From Pseudomonas sp. BGr12 (GTDB lineage Bacteria; Pseudomonadota; Gammaproteobacteria; Pseudomonadales; Pseudomonadaceae): DNA of 64,000 nt. Position 1 is the first letter of the stretch. Each line of letters opens with the position of its first letter. The notes under the pieces were generated by a model. That model searched no databases. It saw nothing but the letters and a program-made list of their open reading frames with translations, and was not told the DNA's origin. Made by a program: the position numbers and the translations under genes. Positions 57,158 through 64,000 of this stretch are shown here, one piece after another. The stretch is taken from positions 174,607-238,606 of the forward strand of contig NZ_JALRNF010000001.1 of the NCBI RefSeq assembly GCF_030272895.1, written 5' to 3'.

Positions 57158-58927
57158 ATGCCTGAATTCAATGCTCCGCTGCGCGACATGCGCTTTGTCC
57201 TTCACGAAGTCTTCCAGGGCCCTGCCCTGTGGGCGCGCCTGCCGGCCCTGGCCGAGCGGGTGGACGCCGACACCGCCGATGCCATCCTCGAAGAGGCGGC
57301 GAAAATCACCGGCCAGCTGATCGCCCCGCTCAACCGCAGCGGCGACGAACAGGGCGTGCAGTTCGACGCAGGCCAGGTGCGCACCCCGGACGGCTTCGCC
57401 GAGGCCTGGCAGACCTACCGCGACGGTGGCTGGGTGGGCCTGGCCGGCAACCCCGAGCACGGCGGCCTGGGCATGCCGAAGATGCTCGCGGTGCAGTTCG
57501 AAGAAATGCTCTATGCCGCCAACTGCAGCTTCAGCCTGTATTCGGCGCTGAGCGCCGGCTGCTGCCTGGCCCTGGATGCCCATGCCAGCGACGAACTCAA
57601 GGCCACCTACCTGCCGCCGCTGTACAGCGGCCAGTGGGCCGGCACCATGTGCCTGACCGAGCCCCACGCCGGCACGGACCTTGGGATCATCCGCACCCGC
57701 GCCGAGCCCCAGGCCGATGGCAGCTACACCATCAGCGGTACCAAGATCTTCATCACCGGCGGCGAGCAGGACCTTACCGAGAACATCATTCACCTGGTCC
57801 TGGCCAAGCTGCCGGACGCCCCGGCCGGGCCCAAGGGCATTTCCCTGTTCCTGGTGCCCAAGTTCCTGGTCGATGCCGACGGCCAGCCCGGCGCGCGCAA
57901 TGCCGCCCATTGCGGTTCGCTCGAACACAAGATGGGTATCAAGGCCTCGGCCACCTGCGTGATGAACTTCGACGGCGCCACCGGTTACCTGATCGGCGAA
58001 GCCAACCGTGGCCTGGCCGCCATGTTCACCATGATGAACTACGAACGCCTGTCCATCGGCATCCAGGGCATCGGCTGCGCCGAGGCGTCCTACCAGAACG
58101 CCGTGCGCTACGCCCAGGACCGCCTGCAAAGCCGCGCGGCCACTGGCCCCCAGGCGCGCGACAAGGTCGCCGACCCGATCATCGTCCACCCCGATGTACG
58201 GCGCATGCTGCTGACCATGCGTGCCCTGACCGAAGGTGGCCGCGCCTTCGCCACCTACGTCGGCCAGCAACTGGACATCGCCAAGTACGCCGACGACGCC
58301 GATGAGCGTGACGCCGCACAACGCCAGGTGGCGCTGCTGACGCCGGTGGCCAAGGCATTCTTCACCGACAACGGCCTGGAAAGCTGCGTGCTCGGCCAGC
58401 AGGTGTTCGGCGGCCATGGCTACATCCGCGAGTGGGGTCAGGAGCAACTGGTGCGCGATGTGCGGATCGCCCAGATCTACGAAGGCACCAACGGCATCCA
58501 GGCCCTGGACCTGCTGGGTCGCAAAGTGGTGGCTGACGGTGGCAAGGCGCTGGGCGAATTCACCGCGCAGATTCGCGACTTCTGCCAGGCCGACAGCCCC
58601 TATCGTGCCCCCCTGCTCAACGCGGTGGCCGAACTGGAAAGCCTGAGCCAGTGGCTGTGTGCACAGGCCGGCCAGGACGCCAACGCCGTCGGCGCGGCAT
58701 CGGTGGAATACCTGCAGCTGTTCGGTTATGTCGCCTATGCCTACATGTGGGCGCGCATGGACGCCGTGGCCGCGGCCAAGCAGGCAAGCGATCCAGCCTT
58801 CTACGGGGCCAAGCGTGCCAGCGCCGCGTTCTACTTCGCCCGCCTGTTGCCGCGCACCCTGTCGCTGCAGGCCAGCATCCGTGCCGGCAGCCCGTCGCTG
58901 TTCGCCCTGGCGGCAGAACAGTTCTGA
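57158..58927 (+). CDS. Acyl-CoA dehydrogenase, long form (DmdC-like)
   Basis: A 589-residue flavoprotein, longer than classical 380-residue acyl-CoA dehydrogenases because of a C-terminal extension. This matches 3-methylmercaptopropionyl-CoA dehydrogenase (DmdC) and related enzymes. Motifs: MCLTEPHAGTDLGIIRT, TISGTKIFITGGEQDL, MGIKASATCVMNFDGA, and QVFGGHGYIREWGQEQLVRDVRIAQIYEGTNGIQALDLLGRK, which includes the catalytic Glu. Located 22 bp after the synthetase, so the pair would activate and oxidise one acid. Confidence 0.9.
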   Translation: MPEFNAPLRDMRFVLHEVFQGPALWARLPALAERVDADTADAILEEAAKITGQLIAPLNRSGDEQGVQFDAGQVRTPDGFAEAWQTYRDGGWVGLAGNPEHGGLGMPKMLAVQFEEMLYAANCSFSLYSALSAGCCLALDAHASDELKATYLPPLYSGQWAGTMCLTEPHAGTDLGIIRTRAEPQADGSYTISGTKIFITGGEQDLTENIIHLVLAKLPDAPAGPKGISLFLVPKFLVDADGQPGARNAAHCGSLEHKMGIKASATCVMNFDGATGYLIGEANRGLAAMFTMMNYERLSIGIQGIGCAEASYQNAVRYAQDRLQSRAATGPQARDKVADPIIVHPDVRRMLLTMRALTEGGRAFATYVGQQLDIAKYADDADERDAAQRQVALLTPVAKAFFTDNGLESCVLGQQVFGGHGYIREWGQEQLVRDVRIAQIYEGTNGIQALDLLGRKVVADGGKALGEFTAQIRDFCQADSPYRAPLLNAVAELESLSQWLCAQAGQDANAVGAASVEYLQLFGYVAYAYMWARMDAVAAAKQASDPAFYGAKRASAAFYFARLLPRTLSLQASIRAGSPSLFALAAEQF

Positions 58928-58933
58928 AGAAAA

Positions 58934-58960
58934 TTTCGCGGCCGCCAGTCGGCCGCGAAA
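58934..58960. terminator. Hairpin after the acyl-CoA dehydrogenase gene
   Basis: TTTCGCGGCCG and CGGCCGCGAAA form a perfect 11-bp stem with a CCAGT loop, 6 bp after the stop. No T-run follows on the plus strand, so it may stop transcription inefficiently or protect the mRNA end. Confidence 0.65.
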
Positions 58961-59045
58961 CACGCTCGTCCCTGTCAGCAGTAGGGGGTATGGCTGCGAA
59001 ATCAGTGCATTTGCAGGTTTTTCACGGTAAAAAAATCCTACAACT

Positions 59046-59065
59046 GATAGTCATTCGCCATTATC
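59046..59065 (+). promoter_or_regulatory. Possible Fur box upstream of fecR
   Basis: GATAGTCATTCGCCATTATC keeps the outer GATA...ATTATC halves of the Fur consensus but is degenerate in the centre and one base longer. It lies 55 bp before the FecR start, where iron control would be expected. Weak call. Confidence 0.35.
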
Positions 59066-59119
59066 TCGGTTCTCGCCACCTACGCTGCAAGGGTAGAATA
59101 GGCAAAACCGGGAGTCTCG

Positions 59120-60130
59120 ATGAACCACACCAGCCACAGCGCCGACGAACACGATGCCATCACCGATGCCGCCGCGCACTGGTGCCTGCGCCTGCAATCA
59201 GAAGACTGTACGGCAGTAGAACGGCAGGCCTTCGAGCGCTGGCTGGCCGCCGATCCTGTGCATGTCCAGGAGTACCAGGCCATGCTGGAGATCTGGCAGA
59301 CCGCCGATCACCTGCCCCGCAGCGCCGTACCCGGCACTGTCATCAGCCTGCCCCAACGCCGTGGCCCCCGTGTCTGGCGCCACTATGCCTCGGCCGCCGC
59401 CATTGCCCTGGTGGCCCTGCCGGTCGGCGCCTGGATCGGCTGGGAGCAAGGCTGGCTGCCCAACAGCTACCAGCACCTGGAAAGCGGCAGCGCCATCAGC
59501 CATGTGGTCCTCGCTGACGGCAGCCAGGTCGAGCTGAACCTGGGCACCGAGTTGCGCTTTGCCAACTACAAGGACGAACGCCGGGTCACCCTGATCAGGG
59601 GCGAGGCGTTCTTCAAGGTCGAGCACGACAGCCAGCATCCGTTCGTGGTCCGCGCCGCCCACGGCCAGACCCGGGTCACCGGCACCCAGTTCAACGTGTG
59701 GAAATACGAAGACCAGGTCAAAGTGACCCTGGTCGAAGGCTCGGTACTGGTCAGCAGCGACCGCACCCACGCCGATGGCGGCTACCGGCTGGGCCCCGGC
59801 ATGCAGGCCAGCTACCAGGCCGGCGACTACGAGCCGAGCCTGAACCAGACCTACGCCCAGGACACCAGCCTGGCCTGGCGCAATGGCAAGCTGATCCTCG
59901 ACAACCTGAGCCTGGCCCAGGCCCTGCCGCAGATCAACCGCTACCTGGACAAACCCCTGCGCCTGGCCGACGAGACCACCGGCAACATTCGCATCAGCGG
60001 CATCTACGACACCACCCAGATCGCCCGCCTGGTCAGTAACCTGCCCAAGGTGTTGCCGGTCTACCTGACCCGCACCAAGGATGGCGGCATGGTCCTCAAC
60101 CACATCTCGCCGCCGCCCTCCCGGGGCTGA
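59120..60130 (+). CDS. FecR-family anti-sigma / signal-transfer protein, orphan
   Basis: A 336-residue FecR protein. The N-terminal cytoplasmic anti-sigma part has HWCLRLQSEDCTAVERQAFERWLAADPVHVQEYQAM with the usual tryptophans; one membrane helix at about 88-105 (ASAAAIALVALPVGAWIGW); then the FecR domain (VVLADGSQVELNLGTELRF, GEAFFKVEHDSQHPFVVRA, GTQFNVWKY); and a C-terminal STN-like domain (LSLAQALPQINRYLDKPLRL). Normally encoded beside an ECF sigma factor and a TonB receptor with an STN domain; neither is adjacent. Confidence 0.9.
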   Translation: MNHTSHSADEHDAITDAAAHWCLRLQSEDCTAVERQAFERWLAADPVHVQEYQAMLEIWQTADHLPRSAVPGTVISLPQRRGPRVWRHYASAAAIALVALPVGAWIGWEQGWLPNSYQHLESGSAISHVVLADGSQVELNLGTELRFANYKDERRVTLIRGEAFFKVEHDSQHPFVVRAAHGQTRVTGTQFNVWKYEDQVKVTLVEGSVLVSSDRTHADGGYRLGPGMQASYQAGDYEPSLNQTYAQDTSLAWRNGKLILDNLSLAQALPQINRYLDKPLRLADETTGNIRISGIYDTTQIARLVSNLPKVLPVYLTRTKDGGMVLNHISPPPSRG

Positions 60131-60156
60131 GCCTTGCGCTCAACCCCACGGGCTTC

Positions 60157-61476
60157 CTACAGCATCATCGCCGCCACCCAACCGAACGCCAGCAGCGGCA
60201 AGTTGTAGTGGATGAAGGTCGGCACCACGGTGTCCCAGATATGGTGATGCTGGCCATCGACGTTCAGCCCCGAGGTCGGGCCGAGGGTCGAATCCGACGC
60301 CGGTGAACCGGCATCACCCAGCGCACCGGCGGTACCGACGATGCACACGGTGGCGATCGGGTCGAAGCCCAGTTGCACGCACAGCGGCACGAAGATCGCG
60401 GCCAGGATCGGCACGGTGGAAAACGACGAGCCGATGCCCATGGTCACCAGCAGGCCCACCAGCAGCATCAGCAAGGCACCGACGCCCTTGCTGTGGTCGA
60501 TCCACACCGCCGAGGTCTCGACCAGGCTCTTGACCTCGCCGGTGGCCTTCATCACCTCGGCAAAGCCGGAGGCGGCGATCATGATGAAGCCGATCATGGC
60601 CATCATCTTCATGCCTTCGGTGAACAGGTCGTCGGTTTCCCTCCAGCGCACGATGCCCGACAGCGAGAAGATCAGGAAGCCGGTCATGGCCCCGATGATC
60701 ATCGAATCCAGCAGCAACTGGATAATGAACGCCGCGGCAATGGCAACGCCGGCCACCAGCAGGGTCAGCGGGTTGTAGCGCACCGCCACCTGCTCGACCT
60801 GCTCGATCTTTTCCAGGTCGTAGGCGCGTTTTTTCCGGTAGCTGAAGAACACCGCCAGCAGCAGGCCGAACAGCATGCCCGCCGCCGGGATGGCCATGGC
60901 GTGGGTGACGTTGACGCCGCTGACATCCACACCGCTGCGGCTGACGTTGGCCAGCAGGATCTCGTTGAGGAAGATGTTGCCAAAGCCCACTGGCAGGAAC
61001 ATATACGGGGTGATCAGGCCGAAGGTCATCACACAGGCCACCAGGCGCCGGTCAATCTGCAGCTTGGTCAGCACATAGAGCAGCGGCGGCACCAGCAGCG
61101 GAATGAAGGCGATATGGATCGGCAGGATGTTCTGCGACGAGATCGCCACCACCAGCAGCAGGCCGATCAGCAGCCATTTGATCTTGCCGCCATCGGCATG
61201 CCCCTGGCGGTCGATCATGGCCAGGGCGCGATCGGCCAGGGCGTGGGCCATGCCGGACTTGGCGATGGCCACGGCAAAGGCGCCGAGCAAGGCGTACGAC
61301 AAGGCCACGGTGGCACCACCGCCCAGCCCGCCATTGAACGCCTTGAGCGTCCCTTCGATACCCAGGCCGCCCACCAGCCCGCCGACCAGCGCGCCGACGA
61401 TCAGGGCGATCACCACATGCACGCGGGACAGACTCAGTATCAGCATGATGCCGACCGCGGCAATTACTGCATTCAT
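60157..61476 (-). CDS. NhaC-type Na+/H+ antiporter family carrier
   Basis: Inner-membrane carrier of 439 residues and about eleven to twelve helices, from the Na+/H+ antiporter (NhaC-like, YuiF) family. Relatives have been proposed to carry amino acids. Conserved segments: [51 protein letters not shown]-type loop near [16 protein letters not shown], and [32 protein letters not shown]. Full length. Substrate undetermined. Convergent with fecR. Confidence 0.85.
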   Translation of the reverse strand: MNAVIAAVGIMLILSLSRVHVVIALIVGALVGGLVGGLGIEGTLKAFNGGLGGGATVALSYALLGAFAVAIAKSGMAHALADRALAMIDRQGHADGGKIKWLLIGLLLVVAISSQNILPIHIAFIPLLVPPLLYVLTKLQIDRRLVACVMTFGLITPYMFLPVGFGNIFLNEILLANVSRSGVDVSGVNVTHAMAIPAAGMLFGLLLAVFFSYRKKRAYDLEKIEQVEQVAVRYNPLTLLVAGVAIAAAFIIQLLLDSMIIGAMTGFLIFSLSGIVRWRETDDLFTEGMKMMAMIGFIMIAASGFAEVMKATGEVKSLVETSAVWIDHSKGVGALLMLLVGLLVTMGIGSSFSTVPILAAIFVPLCVQLGFDPIATVCIVGTAGALGDAGSPASDSTLGPTSGLNVDGQHHHIWDTVVPTFIHYNLPLLAFGWVAAMML

Positions 61477-61668
61477 TCCTGTGACCTCTAGAAACCAGAC
61501 AAAAAGCGACCGCTACGGCGACAGACTGCCCGTGAGCAGTGGCCGAACGACAGGTATTTTTATTGGGGGCGCACACTCTGAAGCAGGGCCTTGCGCTTGT
61601 CAAAGTCCGGCGTTGCGCCAGTGTCCTTTGGGCGACCGAAAACGACGCATTTAAATTGATCGTTTGAA

Positions 61669-61695
61669 TAAAGAAATCGGCTTTTCTGCCGATAG
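61669..61695 (+). promoter_or_regulatory. FliA (sigma-28) promoter of the chemoreceptor gene
   Basis: TAAA (61669-61672), 15 bases, then GCCGATAG (61688-61695): the sigma-28 consensus TAAA-N15-GCCGATAA with one difference. It lies 40 bp before the chosen start codon and makes the upstream in-frame start at 61664 impossible as the natural start. Confidence 0.85.
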
Positions 61696-61735
61696 GGTCG
61701 TTAGCCTCAATCTTTCTGGATCAAAGGACTTCGCC

Positions 61736-63883
61736 ATGTCGTTCAGACAACTTTCCATTCAGTGGAAGATCACCCTGCTGGCCGGGTTGTGCCTGGCCAG
61801 CATCGTTACCTTGCTGGTGGGACTCTCGTTGTACCGCATGGAGCACAGCTCGGAACTGGTCAAGGCCAGCAGCATGCAGATGCTCACCGAAGCGGCCCAG
61901 GGACGTATCGAGTCCCAGGGTGAAGTCCAGGCCCTGAACATCCGTCGCCAGTTCATGGATGCCTACCAGTACGGTGCCGGCTTCTCCCGCCAGGTGCTGT
62001 TCCTGCGCGAGCAGGCCGAAAAGCGCTTTCTCGACGCCTTCGACCTGCGCGAAGACCTGACCCGCCAGGTGCGTGCCGCCTTGCAGGCCAACCCCGACCT
62101 GCTCGGCCTGTCGCTGGTGTTCGAGCCCGATGCCCTGGACAACAAGGACGCGCTGTTCGTCAACCAGGAGCAACTGGGCAGCAACGAAAAAGGTCGCTTC
62201 GCCCTGTACTGGTCGCAACCGACCCCGGGCCAGCTGACCTCCATGGCGCTGCCGGAAAAAGACATGGCCGACACCAGCATCGGCCCCAGCGGCGAGCCGG
62301 CCAACACCTGGTCGGTGTGCCCGCGTACCACGCGCAAGACCTGCGTGATCGAGCCGTACTTCTATGAGATCAACGGCCAGCAGGTGCTGATGACCAGCAT
62401 CGTGTTCCCGCTGATCGTCGCCGACAAGGTGGTCGCCACCCTGTCCATCGACATCAACCTCAACAGCCTGCAGGCCCTGAGCCAGCAAGCCAGTCGCAAC
62501 CTGTACCAGGGCCAGACCCAGGTCAGCATCCTCAGCCCCGTAGGCCTGTTGGCCGGCTATAGCCCGGATGCCGGCAAGCTGGCCCAGCGTCTTGACCAGG
62601 TCGACCCGGTCAAGGGCGCCGAACTGGTCCGCCTGCTGTCCGACAGCACACCGCTGCACAGCCTGCACCATAACCAGCGCCTCAAGGTCCTGGCTTCCTT
62701 CGCGCCGATTCCCGGCGGCAAGCCCTGGGGTGTGCTGCTCGACGTACCGGAAAGCGCCTTGACCGGCCCGGCTGAAGCCCTCAAGCAGGAACTCGACCAG
62801 CGCAACACCAGCGGCACCCTGGTCGAACTGGGCCTTGGAGGCCTCGCCGCCGTGGTCGGCCTGCTGCTGATCTGGCTGATGGCTCGTGGCGTCACCCGGC
62901 CGATTCTCGGCGTGGCCGCCATGCTCAAGGACATCGCCAGCGGCGAAGGCGACCTGACCCGCCGCCTGCACTACGACAAGCGCGACGAGCTGGGTGAACT
63001 GGCCGGCTGGTTCAACCGCTTCCTGGACAAGCTGCAGCCGACCATTGCCGAGGTCAAACGCTCGGTGCAGGCAGCCCGCGATACCGCCGACCAGTCCTCG
63101 GCCATCGCCAGCCAAACCAGCGCCGGCATGGAGCAGCAATACCGCCAGGTCGACCAGGTGGCCACTGCGTCCCACGAGATGAGCGCCACCGCCCAGGACG
63201 TCGCCCGCAGCGCAGCGCAGGCCGCACAGGCCGCCCGCGATGCCGACCAGGCCACCCGCCAGGGCCTGGCGGTGATCGACCGCACCACCACCAGCATCGA
63301 CACCCTGGCCGCCGACATGAGCACCGCCATGGTCCAGGTCGAGGGCCTGGCGCAGAACAGCGAGAAGATCGGCTCGGTGCTGGAAGTGATCCGCTCCATC
63401 GCCGAACAGACCAACCTGCTGGCACTCAACGCCGCCATCGAGGCGGCCCGTGCCGGTGAAGCCGGTCGCGGCTTCGCCGTGGTGGCCGATGAAGTGCGCA
63501 ACCTGGCGCGGCGCACCCAGGAGTCGGTGGAAGAAACCCGCCAGGTCATCGAAGAGTTGCAAGCCGGTACCCGCGAAGTGGTCGGTGCCATGGACAGCAG
63601 CCATCGCCAGGCCCAGGGCAGCGTCGAACAGGTCGGCCAGGCGGTAACCGCCCTGCAGCAGATCGGCGACGCGGTCACGGTGATCAGCGACATGAACCTG
63701 CAGATCGCCAGCGCGGCCGAGGAACAGAGCGCCGTGGCCGAGGAGATCAACAACAACGTCGCGACCATCCGCGACGTTACCGAGTCGCTCTCTGGCCAGG
63801 CCAACGAATCGGCGCGGGTCAGCCAGTCGCTCAACAGCCTGGCCAACCAGCAACAGGGGTTGATGGATCAGTTCCGCGTCTGA
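61736..63883 (+). CDS. Methyl-accepting chemotaxis protein with dCache-type sensor
   Basis: A 715-residue chemoreceptor. Membrane helix 1 at about 10-30 ([24 protein letters not shown]); a large periplasmic double-Cache-type domain (about 35-365) with [13 protein letters not shown] and [33 protein letters not shown]; helix 2 ([23 protein letters not shown]); HAMP; and the signalling hairpin [40 protein letters not shown]. No C-terminal CheR pentapeptide. The ligand is not deducible. The ATG at 61736 has AAAGGA 8 bases upstream and lies downstream of the FliA promoter. Confidence 0.93.
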   Translation: MSFRQLSIQWKITLLAGLCLASIVTLLVGLSLYRMEHSSELVKASSMQMLTEAAQGRIESQGEVQALNIRRQFMDAYQYGAGFSRQVLFLREQAEKRFLDAFDLREDLTRQVRAALQANPDLLGLSLVFEPDALDNKDALFVNQEQLGSNEKGRFALYWSQPTPGQLTSMALPEKDMADTSIGPSGEPANTWSVCPRTTRKTCVIEPYFYEINGQQVLMTSIVFPLIVADKVVATLSIDINLNSLQALSQQASRNLYQGQTQVSILSPVGLLAGYSPDAGKLAQRLDQVDPVKGAELVRLLSDSTPLHSLHHNQRLKVLASFAPIPGGKPWGVLLDVPESALTGPAEALKQELDQRNTSGTLVELGLGGLAAVVGLLLIWLMARGVTRPILGVAAMLKDIASGEGDLTRRLHYDKRDELGELAGWFNRFLDKLQPTIAEVKRSVQAARDTADQSSAIASQTSAGMEQQYRQVDQVATASHEMSATAQDVARSAAQAAQAARDADQATRQGLAVIDRTTTSIDTLAADMSTAMVQVEGLAQNSEKIGSVLEVIRSIAEQTNLLALNAAIEAARAGEAGRGFAVVADEVRNLARRTQESVEETRQVIEELQAGTREVVGAMDSSHRQAQGSVEQVGQAVTALQQIGDAVTVISDMNLQIASAAEEQSAVAEEINNNVATIRDVTESLSGQANESARVSQSLNSLANQQQGLMDQFRV

Positions 63884-63889
63884 CCCCAT

Positions 63890-64000
63890 CGCGGGGGGGG
63901 CCCCCCCCCGACCAGAAAGGGCGGGCTGGACCCCCCCCAAACACCCCCAAAAAAAAAACAGAAACAAAAAAAAAAACAACCACCCCCCACCCAACCAGCC
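63890..64000. other. Low-complexity, probably erroneous contig end
   Basis: The sequence collapses into runs of G, C and A (for example ten C from 63900, ten or more A near 63950 and 63968) unlike anything else in the window. The first bases, CATCGCGGG, match the start of a type-1 REP, which suggests a real REP followed by poor base calling or misassembly. No biological feature should be read from it. Confidence 0.75.

Overview
The window is high-GC gammaproteobacterial DNA from a Pseudomonas, most likely of the P. putida group. The evidence is a nuoB-nuoCD-nuoE...N complex I operon with fused nuoCD, a PvdQ acylase, LiuR/MvaB, a CrcY-type small RNA between mvaB and an mgtC gene (the arrangement reported for P. 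putida), and many Pseudomonas REP sequences. The species call is an inference from gene content. I see no prophage, insertion sequence, CRISPR array, tRNA or rRNA gene.

Layout. 1-14.3 kb: NADH:quinone oxidoreductase operon, entered inside nuoB and closed by a strong terminator. 14.4-23 kb: a TonB-dependent receptor, an AI-2E family permease, the tRNA hydroxylase trhP (yegQ) behind a well-formed ANR-type promoter, pvdQ, a truncated Fur-like winged-helix protein, a 62-residue membrane protein and a Mor-like regulator. 23-30 kb: a GNAT-tamA-tamB envelope cluster and xthA. 30.2-35.9 kb: a repeat-rich stretch around a phosphate-binding-like/OmpA fusion, a TerC transporter with a structured leader, an acyl-CoA dehydrogenase and its divergent LysR gene. 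35.8-38.3 kb: liuR-mvaB, the sRNA crcY with its sigma-54 promoter, and mgtC. 38.5-47.3 kb: ccoG, a MocR-type regulator, a hybrid histidine kinase, an SDR, a DUF411/YqaA pair, DinB-like and ZapE-like genes. 47.3-52.9 kb: PQQ sugar dehydrogenase, a ureohydrolase with a polyamine-type binding protein and LysR regulator, and two small stress-type proteins. 52.9-61.5 kb: a FixJ-type two-component system divergent from an acyl-CoA synthetase/dehydrogenase pair, an orphan FecR and an NhaC-type carrier. 61.6-63.9 kb: a chemoreceptor with a FliA promoter. The last ~110 bases are homopolymer-rich and look like an unreliable contig end.

How the genes fit together. Complex I and CcoG serve respiration. 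The acyl-CoA synthetase, two acyl-CoA dehydrogenases and MvaB serve acid and branched-chain catabolism; CrcY would relieve Hfq/Crc repression of such genes when preferred carbon is scarce. PvdQ and the TonB receptor point to iron acquisition; TamA/TamB serve outer-membrane biogenesis. Most regulators sit next to their likely targets.

Nothing here is convincingly a wholly undescribed system. The most rewarding points are the crcY locus with its GTAAC-bearing hairpin, the ANR-type promoter of trhP, the structured terC leader, a ~140-bp REP-bounded element present twice in opposite orientation, and the orphan FecR.
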